In this document: piece after piece, positions 16,579-24,970 of the stretch
Layout: the number at the start of each line of letters is the position of its first letter
How positions within the stretch are numbered: position 1 is the first letter of the stretch
NCBI RefSeq assembly: GCF_013155335.1
Contig: NZ_JABJQZ010000001.1
Span: 1,116,001-1,180,000, forward strand
Origin: Nocardioides sp. zg-1230
GTDB lineage: Bacteria > Actinomycetota > Actinomycetes > Propionibacteriales > Nocardioidaceae
Direction of reading: 5' to 3'
Length of the DNA: 64,000 bases
Translations under genes and position numbers: made by a program
The notes under the pieces: generated by a model
Database searches by the model: none
The model's input: only the letters and a program-made list of their open reading frames with translations
Told to the model about the DNA's origin: nothing

Positions 16579-19500
16579 TCAGATCCCCCGCACCAGCTCG
16601 TGGGTGAGCAGCGGCGACCAGACGCGGAGCGCGTAGTGGGCCAGGCGGTGGGGCGCCGGTCCCTCCTCGTCGGCCAGCAGCGGCGCGGCGAGCAGGTCGT
16701 AGGGCGCCTGCTCGCCCCATGCGCGCACGTGCCACTGGTCGCCGTCCTCCTTGGGGAAGCCGGTCTCGTTGAACCGCGGCGTCACCCACTCGGCGCGCGC
16801 CTTGGCGTCGGGGTCGGCCTGGCTCCCGCCGCCGGACCGCTCGCTGATCGCGAACTCCTCGGCGAAGGCCAGGGTGGTCTTCACCGGCAGCGGCAGCGGC
16901 TCGCACTGGCCGCGCTCCATCACCGCGACGAGGTCGCGCAGGTGCGCGCGTGCCTCGTGGTCGGGCATGGGCGACACGAGCGCCCGTCGGCCCGACCTGC
17001 CCCAGCGACCGATCGTGTGGGCGGTCCAGTTCTCGTCGGGGTGACCGGCGGAGAGGGTGAGGGCGTCGAGCCACGCGGCCAGGCGGTGCTTGGCCCCGAG
17101 GCTGGAGTAGCTCACGGAGACGAGGTTGTTGCCGAAGACGCTGCCGACGGTGCCGGTCAGGCGGCGGTCGCCCAGGTCGATGTCGACGTCGAGCGTGCGG
17201 GCGGGGCCGGTGCGCAGCGGCATGGCCGCCTCCACGAGCGGGCGTACCCGCTGCACGATCTCGGTGAGCATGGCCGAGCCGAGGTCCTCGGGCGGCAGCA
17301 GGCCGCGCAGCTGCTCGGCCAGCATCGCTGCCTGGGGGTCGCCTCCGCTGAGCACGTCGCGCACCAGCCGGTCGCCGACGTCCCACTTCTCCAGGCCGTC
17401 GAGCGTGATCGGGATGGCGTCCTTGGTCTCGTCGACGTCGTAGGGCGTGCTGATCCGCAGCTGCTGGCGCAGGAAGCTGCGCACGGGGTGGGCGAAGAAC
17501 TCGTGCAGGTCGGCGAGCGCCACCTCCCGCTGCTCCATCGGGGGCTCGGGTGGCGGGAGGGGCAGGGGAACGAGTGCGCGCGGGGCCGGCTGCGGCGCCC
17601 GCGCGGCCAGGGCGCCGGCGAGGGCCGTGCGGTCGAAGGAGAAGGGCCGGTCGGCCGAGCCCACCAGGGCGTCGGCGGCCAGGTTGGCCTCGTCGAAGGG
17701 CTGGAGCGGGTGGTGCACGAGGACGTCGTCGCGCACCGGCTCGCTGCTGGTGCGGTCGAGCGCGTCGAGGAGCTCGCCGAGCGGCACGGCCGGCGGCTTG
17801 TCGTCGTTGGTGTGCTCGCCGCGACCGGCGTAGGTCACCACGAGCGTCTCGGTCGCGGCGCCGATCGCGTCGAGCAGCAGCTGGCGGTCCTCCGAGCGGA
17901 TGTCGCGCTCGCCGGTCATCGGTCGCCGGGCCAGGACATCGTCGCCGTCGACGGCCTCGAGCCGCGGGAAGACGCCGTCGTCGAGCCCGACCAGGCACAC
18001 GACGCGGTGGGGGACCGAGCGCATCGGCACCATCGTGCAGACGGTGAGGGTGCCGGTGCGGAAGTTGCTGCGCGTGGGGCGCCCGCGCAGCCGGTGGCGG
18101 AGCAGGGCGCGTACGTCGGCGTGGCGCAGGCGCGTCTCGTGGTCGCCGACCCCGGCCGAGATGCGGGCCAGCTCGCGGTCGAACTGCGCGACGCGCCACG
18201 CGTCGTCGGACCCGCTCAGGGTGAGCCCGTGCACGGCCCGGCCGAGGGCGGTGGTCCAGTCGGCGACGGACGTCGCCGACGAGGCTGCACTCACGAAGGT
18301 GTGGAGGCGGTCGACCATCTCGACGAAGCTGCCGACGAGCTCGAGGTGGCCGTCGCCGACGTCGTCGAGCGGCAGCGTGCGGCCGACGAAGCGGTGACCC
18401 TCCCCGGACATCGCCGCACCCAGCAGCACCCGCTGCAGCCCGGTGAGCCAGGTGTTGGCGTCGAGGTCGAGGCCGAACGCGGAGCGGTGGTCGCGGTCGT
18501 AGCCCCAGCGGATGGCCGCCTGGTCGACCCACCGCGCCATCCGCTCGAGGTGGTCGTCGGTGAAGCCGAAGCGGGCGCGCACCGGTTCGGTCGCGGCGAG
18601 GTCGAGGACGGAGGTGGCCGTCATCCGGCCGGACGCCAGCTCGACGAGGTCGGCGGCGACGCCCAGCAGCGGGTTGGTCGCACCGGGAGACCGGTCGGCG
18701 AGGCGGACGCGGAGCCGGTGGGCGGGGTGGCCGACGTCCTCACGCGCGACGTCGGCCAGCCCGAAGCCGGCCGAGATGAGCGGCGCGTAGGTCTCGATGT
18801 CGGGGCACATCACGAGGATGTCGCGGGGCTCGAGCGTCGGGTCGTCCTCGAGCAGCCCGACCAGGACCTCGCGCAGCACGTCGACCTGGCGCGCGGTGCC
18901 GTGGCAGGCGTGCACCTGCACCGAGAGGTCGGTGGGCGGGCGGACCCGGGCGGCGAGGACGTCGCCGTCCGGCGCCCGGTTGGCCCGGAGGTCGGACTGG
19001 AGCCAGCCGAGCAGCGTCGCAGGGTCGGCGTGGCCCGCCGCGTGCTGCTCGGCCTCGAGGGAACCGAGCGTGCGCCGCAGCTCGCGGGAGTCCCGACCCA
19101 GGGACGCCAGCAGCGGATGACCGACCAGGTCGGCGGACCGGTCGTCCGCCCGCGCCACCGGCCCGACAGCAGCGGTCGGCGCCAGCGCCTCCCACAGGGC
19201 AGGCGAGGGCTGCGGCAGCCACAGGTGGACGTCACGGTGCTCACCCAGCGCGCGCAGGAGCTCGACCTCGGTCACCGGCAGCCGGGTGTGCCCGAACAGC
19301 GAGAGCCGACCTGGCAGGTCGAGGCCGTCAGCGCCGTCGCCCAGCTGGCCGAGGGTCGCGGCGTGGCGGAGGTCGGGTGCGGGCGCCTCGACCCGGGCGA
19401 CCAGTGCGCGCCACAGCTCGGCCTGCCACTGCAGGTCGGGGTCGAGGAGGCCTCCGGCGCCGTCGGTGTCGTGCCCGGCCCGCCAGTCGCGGACGAGCTG

Positions 19501-19950
19501 GGGGCGCTGGACGGCGTAGGAGGAGAACAGCCCGGCGAGGCGGCGGGCCACGGCGTAGCGGCGGGACGAGCGGTCGTCGCGGGGGTCGCCGCCGCCCAGG
19601 TGGCGGGTGAGGTCGTCGAAGCCGGGGGTGCCCATCGCCTCGTCGATCACCTCGAGCAGCGGCCAGGCCAGCCGGTCGGGGCTCCACGGGTCGTCGGCGT
19701 CGCGGTCGAGCAGCATCGACACCAGCGAGTGGGGGGTCACGAAGTCGACGCCGGCGCAGACGCCGTCGCGACCGCGGGCGCCCACGCCGAGCCGGTGCGA
19801 GAGCCGTTGCGTGAGCCAGCGCTCGACGCCGCGCGCGGGCACGACGACCACCTCGCGCGCGAACGGGTCGGGGAGCGGGGTGACCAGCAGGTCCGCGAGG
19901 CCGTCGGCGAGCGCGTCGGTGCGCTCGCCGGTGTGGAGGTGCAGGGTCAC
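16579..19950 (-). CDS. recC: Exodeoxyribonuclease V subunit gamma (RecC)
   Basis: 1123 residues, similar to E. coli RecC (1122). The N-terminus LHLHTGERTDALADGLADLL and the VVPARGVERWLTQRLSHRLG segment are typical of RecC, a defective helicase/nuclease paralogue that splits strands and scans for Chi in the RecBCD complex. I place the start at the GTG at 19950, since the 14 residues before it do not fit the family. First gene of the operon. Which Chi sequence this lineage uses cannot be read from here. Confidence 0.95.
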   Translation of the reverse strand: MTLHLHTGERTDALADGLADLLVTPLPDPFAREVVVVPARGVERWLTQRLSHRLGVGARGRDGVCAGVDFVTPHSLVSMLLDRDADDPWSPDRLAWPLLEVIDEAMGTPGFDDLTRHLGGGDPRDDRSSRRYAVARRLAGLFSSYAVQRPQLVRDWRAGHDTDGAGGLLDPDLQWQAELWRALVARVEAPAPDLRHAATLGQLGDGADGLDLPGRLSLFGHTRLPVTEVELLRALGEHRDVHLWLPQPSPALWEALAPTAAVGPVARADDRSADLVGHPLLASLGRDSRELRRTLGSLEAEQHAAGHADPATLLGWLQSDLRANRAPDGDVLAARVRPPTDLSVQVHACHGTARQVDVLREVLVGLLEDDPTLEPRDILVMCPDIETYAPLISAGFGLADVAREDVGHPAHRLRVRLADRSPGATNPLLGVAADLVELASGRMTATSVLDLAATEPVRARFGFTDDHLERMARWVDQAAIRWGYDRDHRSAFGLDLDANTWLTGLQRVLLGAAMSGEGHRFVGRTLPLDDVGDGHLELVGSFVEMVDRLHTFVSAASSATSVADWTTALGRAVHGLTLSGSDDAWRVAQFDRELARISAGVGDHETRLRHADVRALLRHRLRGRPTRSNFRTGTLTVCTMVPMRSVPHRVVCLVGLDDGVFPRLEAVDGDDVLARRPMTGERDIRSEDRQLLLDAIGAATETLVVTYAGRGEHTNDDKPPAVPLGELLDALDRTSSEPVRDDVLVHHPLQPFDEANLAADALVGSADRPFSFDRTALAGALAARAPQPAPRALVPLPLPPPEPPMEQREVALADLHEFFAHPVRSFLRQQLRISTPYDVDETKDAIPITLDGLEKWDVGDRLVRDVLSGGDPQAAMLAEQLRGLLPPEDLGSAMLTEIVQRVRPLVEAAMPLRTGPARTLDVDIDLGDRRLTGTVGSVFGNNLVSVSYSSLGAKHRLAAWLDALTLSAGHPDENWTAHTIGRWGRSGRRALVSPMPDHEARAHLRDLVAVMERGQCEPLPLPVKTTLAFAEEFAISERSGGGSQADPDAKARAEWVTPRFNETGFPKEDGDQWHVRAWGEQAPYDLLAAPLLADEEGPAPHRLAHYALRVWSPLLTHELVRGI

Positions 19951-20017
19951 GGGCGCCACCCTATGAGCGGCGACCGACACCCGTGCGGGCAACGCCGTCG
20001 GGCTGTGGACGGAGGCG

Positions 20018-20152
20018 TCAGCGCGAGAGCAGGTAGACCACCAGCATCAGCAGCACCGCCAGGATGATGCCGACGATCGCGCCCGTCACCAGGACGGGCC
20101 GACCGCTCTGGTTCGAGGGGTCGATCCGGTCGGGGTCGTGGCCGTGGGTCAT
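20018..20152 (-). CDS. Small single-pass membrane protein
   Basis: 44 residues: a polar N-terminus with His/Asp, then one hydrophobic helix (VLVTGAIVGIILAVLLMLVV) and a short Ser-Arg tail. It resembles the many short DUF6480-like membrane proteins of actinomycetes. It lies just beyond the recC start, transcribed in the same direction, and divergent to the lipoprotein at 20201. No function can be assigned. Confidence 0.55.
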   Translation of the reverse strand: MTHGHDPDRIDPSNQSGRPVLVTGAIVGIILAVLLMLVVYLLSR

Positions 20153-20200
20153 GCCTGTTCGTACCCAGCGCCCGGCCCCCCAATGCGCCATGATCGGTGC

Positions 20201-21373
20201 ATGCACGGCCGGGCCCTCGTCGCGGTGGCGCTGCTGGGTGCCGTCGCGGTGGCCGGCTGCGAGGCGCGGCCGACCCCGCCCGAGCAGGTGGAGATGACCT
20301 GGGTGGAGCACGCGCTGCCGGCGCACCCGGGCGCGGCCGGCCGCACGGTCCTGCGCGACGCCGTGGAGTGCGGCGAGGGGTGGTGGGTCGCCGGGGCAGT
20401 GTTCCTGGACCGGCCGAGCGAGACCCGCGACACCCGGCCGGCGCTGTGGTTCTCGCCCGACCGCGAGGAGTGGCAGCCGGTGCCGGTGGACGCCCGCACC
20501 TACTGGGGGCGCCGGGCGATCCTGAACTCGGTCGCCTGCTCGCGCGACCGGATCGCCGTCGTGGGCGCGCGCTCCGGTGGCGCGCACGGCAACCCACGCG
20601 TCACGACCTTCTGGTTGGACGACGACACGCTGGTCGACGTACGAGCGGTGTTCACGCAGTACGGCGGTGTGAGCGCCACCAACGTCGGACCGATCGCGGG
20701 CGGACCGGCCGGCTGGCTGATCACCGGCAACCGGACGTCGGGCCCCGGCGTCTGGGTCACCGACGACCCGCGGGAGTTCGTGCGGGTCGAGGCCGAGCCA
20801 GGGCTGACCGACGACGGCGACCTGGAGTCGCTCGCGCAGGGGGCTGGCTGGGCGGGGGAGGAGTGGGTCGTCGTCGGGGCGGGCGCGCGGACGGGTCGCC
20901 ACCTCGACCCGGACCCGCTCGCGTGGACCTCGCCGGACGGCCTCACCTGGGCGCCGGACGAGATGCCGGCTGCCGACGGCGCGCAGGACGTGCACCGCGT
21001 GACGCTCCTCGACGACGGCCGGCTGCTGGCCGTGGGGCGCAGCGACGACGCGTACGCCGCCTGGGTGCGCGACGACGACGGCTGGCAGGACCCCGTGGAG
21101 TTCGGTCGGATCGCGGACTCCTGGCGCGGGGCGCCGTACGTCGCCTCCCTGGCGACCACCTCCGCCGGGGTGCTGGCCAGTGTCAGCACCGGCGACCACT
21201 ACGAGCTGTGGCACACCGGGGACGGCCGCGCGTGGCAGCGGGTGGGGGTGCCCCTCGAACCGCAGACCGCCGGCGACCACACGATGTCGGTGGCCGCCGG
21301 CGGTGAGGTGCTGGTCGTCGCCGATGCGGGCGACGGCGGGCACGTGTGGTCAGGAGAACCCGTCAGCCCTTGA
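20201..21373 (+). CDS. Lipoprotein with beta-propeller-like repeats, unknown function
   Basis: 390 residues. Signal sequence with lipobox ending AVAGC. The mature part has recurring blocks that each combine a WWVAGAVF / WLITGNRTS / WVVVGAGARTG-type strand with a following LWFSPDREEW / VWVTDDPREFVRV / AWTSPDGLTWAP segment. This pattern is typical of exo-alpha-sialidase/BNR-like beta-propellers, so a propeller fold is likely, though no catalytic residues can be named. A CATGAT hexamer 6 bp before the ATG suggests a leaderless mRNA. Its 3' end overlaps the convergent CsbD gene by 11 bp. Confidence 0.75.
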   Translation: MHGRALVAVALLGAVAVAGCEARPTPPEQVEMTWVEHALPAHPGAAGRTVLRDAVECGEGWWVAGAVFLDRPSETRDTRPALWFSPDREEWQPVPVDARTYWGRRAILNSVACSRDRIAVVGARSGGAHGNPRVTTFWLDDDTLVDVRAVFTQYGGVSATNVGPIAGGPAGWLITGNRTSGPGVWVTDDPREFVRVEAEPGLTDDGDLESLAQGAGWAGEEWVVVGAGARTGRHLDPDPLAWTSPDGLTWAPDEMPAADGAQDVHRVTLLDDGRLLAVGRSDDAYAAWVRDDDGWQDPVEFGRIADSWRGAPYVASLATTSAGVLASVSTGDHYELWHTGDGRAWQRVGVPLEPQTAGDHTMSVAAGGEVLVVADAGDGGHVWSGEPVSP

Positions 21374-21536
21374 AGGCGTCCTTGACCTTCTCGCCGGCCT
21401 GCTTGAGGTTGGCGCCGGCCTGGTCGCCCTTGCCCTCGGCCTCGAGCTTTTCGTCGTCGGTCGCCTTGCCGGTGGCTTCCTTGGCCTTGCCCTTGAGCTC
21501 GTCGGACTTGTTGTCGAACTTGTCGTCCAGACCCAT
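21363..21536 (-). CDS. CsbD family stress protein
   Basis: 57 residues, lysine/glutamate-rich, with the CsbD pattern KSDELKGKAKEATGKATDDEKLEAEGKGDQ. Members are small, highly hydrophilic general-stress proteins of unknown biochemical role. An AGGAGGAAC ribosome site precedes the ATG. Convergent overlap with the preceding lipoprotein. Confidence 0.9.
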   Translation of the reverse strand: MGLDDKFDNKSDELKGKAKEATGKATDDEKLEAEGKGDQAGANLKQAGEKVKDAFKG

Positions 21537-21691
21537 CGTCGTTCCTCCTGGTGTGAGGTCGGTACGGACCGAGGCGGCCCGTTCTTCCAACCTGCCACGG
21601 GGGTGGTCGCCCAACGACACCCGTGCGGGTGGGCCGGGCCGGGGGTCGTGCGCCGGCCCACCCGGGGTCGTCGGCCCCGACCTGGGAAGGG

Positions 21692-21880
21692 TCAGGTCGA
21701 CGGCAGCGACGCGGGGTGGGAGCCGTCCGGGCTGCCGAGCTGCGGGGTCGCCGGGCGCGGGGCCGGGGGCCGGGTGTGCTCGATCTCGTCGGCGCGGAGG
21801 GCGTCCATGCGCCAGATGACCGCGCAGCCGACGATCGCGACGAGGATGGCGGCCGTGCTGATGAGGATCATGGCGGTCAT
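21692..21880 (-). CDS. Small membrane protein
   Basis: 62 residues: one N-terminal hydrophobic helix (MILISTAAILVAIVGCAVIW) and a proline-rich polar tail. A good ribosome site (CAGGAGACTCCC) precedes the ATG at 21880; a second ATG three codons in is possible. It is divergent from the MerR-type regulator. Not recognised. Confidence 0.5.
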   Translation of the reverse strand: MTAMILISTAAILVAIVGCAVIWRMDALRADEIEHTRPPAPRPATPQLGSPDGSHPASLPST

Positions 21881-21908
21881 GGGAGTCTCCTGGGGTGGGG
21901 GTGGATGA

Positions 21909-21934
21909 GGACAAAACCTCTACACACCTGTATA
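21909..21934 (+). promoter_or_regulatory. AT-rich operator/promoter motif upstream of the DICT-MerR gene
   Basis: GGACAAAACCT followed by CTACACACCTGTATA, an unusually AT-rich patch in this genome, lies 56-81 bp before the GTG at 21990. Nearly the same motif (GGACAAAAACCTGTACA) is found at 44012-44028 upstream of the DUF4397/sortase genes. Both contain TACA/TGTA half sites, as expected for MerR-family operators. Autoregulation is inferred. Confidence 0.5.
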
Positions 21935-21989
21935 AATTATGCGAGCATGTCTGGCAAGGTCAGGCAGCGATCTTTTTGAAGGAGCTCAC

Positions 21990-22826
21990 GTGTCGAACCG
22001 GGTCTCGGAGGGGTTCAGCATCGGGGTGCTGGCGGCGCGTGCGGGCGTCACGCCGGGAGTGCTGCGTACCTGGGAGAACAGGTTCGGCTTCCCCCGCGGG
22101 GAGCGCTCCGCCTCCGGCCACCGTCGCTTCACCGACGCCGATGTCGCCCTGGTGCGGCAGGTCCTCGAGGTGCGCGACTCCGGCCTGCCGCTGCAGGTCG
22201 CCATCGACTCGGTCGTGCGGGCCCGGGAGGCCGGCGAGGAGCGCTCGGTCTTCGCGGCGGCCGCCGAGGCCGTCGCGGGCGTACGACCCCTCCGGCTGCA
22301 CCGCCGTCCGCTCATCGCCGCCTCGCACGCGGTCGAGGACGAGTGCCTGGCCCGTGGCGACCGGTCGGTCGTGCTCGGTGCCTTCCAGCTGGGCCATCGC
22401 TACGAGTCCTCGCGCCACCGCTGGGAGGAGCTCGGGCGCACGGCTGCCTGGGCGGCGGTGGTCGCCGACTTCGACGGGGAGGCCGACCTCGACGCCTCGC
22501 CCGTGCGCTGCCAGCTCCCCGGTGACTCCCCGCTGCGCCGGGAGTGGGCGGTGGTGTGCCTGAGCGAGACGTACGCCGCGCTCGTCGCCGCGTGGGAGGT
22601 GCCGGTCGCGAAGGGACCCCCGGTCTACGAGGCGGTGATCAGCACCCACCGCGGGGTCGCGACGGCGGCAGGCCGCGTGCTCGCCGGAGTGGTGCGCGCG
22701 GCCGGCGGCGACGTACCTCCCGCGGCCGCCCGGCTCCTCGACGTGGCCGCACCGCTGCCGGCGACGTCGGCGGTGGACGCCGACCGCACCTGGTTGCGCG
22801 CGCTCGCCGAGCTCGACCCGCGCTGA
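21990..22826 (+). CDS. MerR-family regulator with DICT sensory domain
   Basis: 278 residues from a GTG with AAGGAGCT ahead of it. Residues about 8-75 are a MerR helix-turn-helix (SIGVLAARAGVTPGVLRTWENRFGFP, then GHRRFTDADV). The rest, including RPLIAASHAVEDECLARGDRSVVLGAFQ, matches the DICT domain, a predicted sensor found with light- and stress-linked regulators. No vitamin B12-binding motif (ExxH) is seen, so it is not a CarH photoreceptor. It probably binds the TACA/TGTA sites upstream of its own gene. Confidence 0.85.
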   Translation: MSNRVSEGFSIGVLAARAGVTPGVLRTWENRFGFPRGERSASGHRRFTDADVALVRQVLEVRDSGLPLQVAIDSVVRAREAGEERSVFAAAAEAVAGVRPLRLHRRPLIAASHAVEDECLARGDRSVVLGAFQLGHRYESSRHRWEELGRTAAWAAVVADFDGEADLDASPVRCQLPGDSPLRREWAVVCLSETYAALVAAWEVPVAKGPPVYEAVISTHRGVATAAGRVLAGVVRAAGGDVPPAAARLLDVAAPLPATSAVDADRTWLRALAELDPR

Positions 22827-22858
22827 CGGGTCGCGCAGCACCTTCAGTGGTTGCAGCC

Positions 22859-23134
22859 TCAGTGGTTGCGGAGCGCGTCGATCAGCTCGTCCTTCGTCAT
22901 CGACGAGCGGCCCTCGATGTCGAGCTCGGCCGCGCGCTCGCGCAGCTCGTCGACGGTGCGGTCCTCGTAGTCCTCCGCGTGCCCGCCCCGGCTGCCGACC
23001 TTCGAGCGGCCCTGGGCAGCGGACGCGTTGGCGATGCGAGCCGCCTTCTCCTTGCTGGCGCCGTCGTCGCGCAGGGCCTCGTAGACCTCTGCGTCCTTGA
23101 CGGACGGTCCCGGATCCTTCTTCTTCTCGGCCAT
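22859..23134 (-). CDS. Small Rho-N/SAP-like domain protein
   Basis: 91 residues from the internal ATG followed by AEKKKDPG. The C-terminal 35 residues (RTVDELRERAAELDIEGRSSMTKDELIDALR) form a Rho termination factor N-terminal/SAP-like helical domain, often nucleic-acid binding. The N-terminal part resembles DUF7218-type actinobacterial proteins (ALRDDGASKEKAARIANA). The stop region is duplicated in tandem: TCAGTGGTTGC at 22844 and 22859. Role unknown. Confidence 0.75.
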   Translation of the reverse strand: MAEKKKDPGPSVKDAEVYEALRDDGASKEKAARIANASAAQGRSKVGSRGGHAEDYEDRTVDELRERAAELDIEGRSSMTKDELIDALRNH

Positions 23135-23219
23135 GCGCTCCACCGTGCCACCACCCCTCCGGACCCTGCTCACCCGTCAGGGGGTGGGCGCGCGCGGCGC
23201 CGCGAGTAGCGTCCGGAGG

Positions 23220-23684
23220 ATGGGCGACCAGGCGCGCGACGAGACCCGCGAGGAGCGGGCTGACCGCAACTGGAACGAGCTGTTGCAGGAGCTCCGGGTG
23301 AGCCAGACCGGCGTCCAGGTGCTCGCCGGTTTCCTGGTCACGCTCCCGTTCCAGTCGCGGTTCGAGGAGCTCGACTCCTTCCAGCGGGCCTGGTACGTCG
23401 GCCTGCTGGCGCTCGCGTTCGCCACCGTTGCCGTGATGCTCGCTCCCGTGGCGATCCACCGGCGCGTGTTCCAGTCCGACGCCAAGCCCGAGCTCGTCCA
23501 GGCGGGACACCGGCTCACCAGCGTGGCCCTCGTGATGATCGCGCTCCTGATGGGGGGCATCTTCTTCCTGGTCGTCGACATGGTCTTCGACCGGAAGGCG
23601 GCTGCAGCGGGCGCCGTCGGCGCGGTGGTGGTGCTCGCGGGCCTCCTGTACGTGCTGCCGAAGCGGGTCGCGAGCACCAGCTGA
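23220..23684 (+). CDS. DUF6328 family membrane protein
   Basis: 154 residues. A charged N-terminus (RDETREERADRNWNELLQELRVSQTGVQVLAGFLVTLPFQSRF) followed by four hydrophobic helices matches DUF6328, small actinobacterial membrane proteins of unknown role. A TAGCGT box 7 bp before the ATG suggests a leaderless transcript. Confidence 0.75.
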   Translation: MGDQARDETREERADRNWNELLQELRVSQTGVQVLAGFLVTLPFQSRFEELDSFQRAWYVGLLALAFATVAVMLAPVAIHRRVFQSDAKPELVQAGHRLTSVALVMIALLMGGIFFLVVDMVFDRKAAAAGAVGAVVVLAGLLYVLPKRVASTS

Positions 23685-23727
23685 CGAGGTGGTGTGCGGG
23701 GTTGGGGCGCGTGCCTACGTTGGCGAC

Positions 23728-24327
23728 ATGGCCAAGAAGACACGACGCTCCAGCACCTCCCCGGTCACCAGCGACGCCGACGCGCCGCTGACCGTCCCCG
23801 GGCTCGACCCCACGACGGGCCACGCCGTCGCGGACGCCCTGCAGATGCGGGTGCACGCCCTCAACGACCTCCAGCTGACGCTCAAGCACGCGCACTGGAA
23901 CGTCGTGGGACCGCACTTCATCGGCGTCCACGAGATGCTCGACCCGCAGATCGACGGCGTGCGCGACATGGTCGACGTCCTCGCCGAGCGGATGTCGACC
24001 CTCGGGGTGCCGCCCAACGGGCTCCCCGGAGCCCTGGTCGCCGCCCGCACGTGGGACGACTACGACCTCGACCGGGCGGACACCGCCGCCCACCTCGCCG
24101 CCCTCGACCTCGTCTACACCGGCGTGATCGAGGACCACCGCGCGGCCATCGAGGCCGTCGGCGACGACCCGGTCACCGAGGACATCCTCATCGGGCAGAC
24201 CGGCGACCTCGAGCAGTACCAGTGGTTCGTCCGCGCCCACCTGCAGGGCACGAGCGGTGCGCTCGTGTCGGCCGGCGCCGAGGACGAGGTCGGCGCCGCG
24301 CGGAAGGCTGCCGCGCGCAAGCGCTGA
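23728..24327 (+). CDS. dps: Dps family ferritin-like DNA-protection protein
   Basis: 199 residues. The ferroxidase signature KHAHWNVVGPHFIGVHEMLDPQID plus VDVLAERM is intact, and WFVRAHL is the conserved end of the four-helix bundle. Extra Lys/Arg-rich tails at both ends (KKTRRSS at the start, AARKAAARKR at the end) are typical of actinobacterial Dps that bind DNA. It stores iron and detoxifies peroxide as a dodecamer. TACGTT lies 6 bp before the ATG, pointing to a leaderless message. Confidence 0.93.
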   Translation: MAKKTRRSSTSPVTSDADAPLTVPGLDPTTGHAVADALQMRVHALNDLQLTLKHAHWNVVGPHFIGVHEMLDPQIDGVRDMVDVLAERMSTLGVPPNGLPGALVAARTWDDYDLDRADTAAHLAALDLVYTGVIEDHRAAIEAVGDDPVTEDILIGQTGDLEQYQWFVRAHLQGTSGALVSAGAEDEVGAARKAAARKR

Positions 24328-24341
24328 TTCGCGGTCCCCTT

Positions 24342-24378
24342 TCCTCATGTCCTAAGGTTTTGACCTCATGACATGAGG
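24342..24378 (+). promoter_or_regulatory. Probable TetR operator
   Basis: A perfect inverted repeat CCTCATGACATGAGG (24364-24378) lies directly ahead of the ribosome site of the TetR gene, with a half-conserved copy (CCTCATGTCCTAAGG) just upstream at about 24343. This layout is typical of TetR autorepression of its own operon. Confidence 0.65.
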
Positions 24379-24391
24379 AGAGGAGGGCGTG

Positions 24392-24970
24392 ATGCCCCGT
24401 GCCGGACTGACCAGCACCCGCGTCGCCGAGGCCGCCGCCGACCTGGCCGACGAGGTCGGGCTCGAGCAGGTGACGCTCACGGCGCTCGCCAAGCACTTCG
24501 GGGTGGCGACGCCCAGCCTCTACACGCACGTGCGCAGCAGCGCCGACGTACGCACGCGGGTCGCGCTGCTGGCCCTGGACGAGACCGCCCACCTGGTGGC
24601 CGACGCCCTCGCCGGGGTCAGCGGCCGCGCCGCGCTGGCATCCGTCGGTGGCGTCTGGCGTGCCTACGCCCGCGAGCACCCGGGGCGGTACGCCGCCACC
24701 CGACAGCCGCTCGACGCCTCGACGGCTGCCGTCAGCGCCGGCCCGCGACACGCCGAGCTCTCCCGCGCCGCCCTGCGGGGCTACGCGTTGTCCACCGACG
24801 ACGAGACCCACGCGGTCCGCCTGATCGGCGCGACCTTCCACGGCTACGCCGCGCTCGACGCAGCCGGGGCCTTCAGTCACGGCGGGCCGTCCGTGCCTGC
24901 GTCCGACGACACGTGGGAGCGCGTGATCGACGGGCTCGACACCCTGATCCGCTCCTGGGAGACCCCATGA
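24392..24970 (+). CDS. TetR-family repressor with WHG-type C-terminal domain
   Basis: 192 residues from the ATG 5 bp after AGGAGG; a GTG one codon earlier is too close to the ribosome site. N-terminal helix-turn-helix: VEAAADLADEVGLEQVTLTALAKHFGVATPSLYTHV. The C-terminus, with TFHGYAALDAAGAF, resembles the TetR_C_13/WHG ligand domain. It overlaps the following hydrolase gene by ATGA, so that gene is the probable regulated target. Confidence 0.9.
   Translation: MPRAGLTSTRVAEAAADLADEVGLEQVTLTALAKHFGVATPSLYTHVRSSADVRTRVALLALDETAHLVADALAGVSGRAALASVGGVWRAYAREHPGRYAATRQPLDASTAAVSAGPRHAELSRAALRGYALSTDDETHAVRLIGATFHGYAALDAAGAFSHGGPSVPASDDTWERVIDGLDTLIRSWETP

Noticed and set aside
13035..20067. Open frames over 1000 codons on the plus strand opposite recB/recC/recD
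   Set aside because: They mirror the codon structure of the minus-strand genes, are full of Gly/Val/Arg repeats typical of antisense frames in GC-rich DNA, and show no domain; the recCBD proteins on the other strand are clear.
21990..22826. CarH-type B12 photoreceptor
   Set aside because: The MerR domain is present, but the sensor part is DICT-like and no cobalamin-binding motif is seen.
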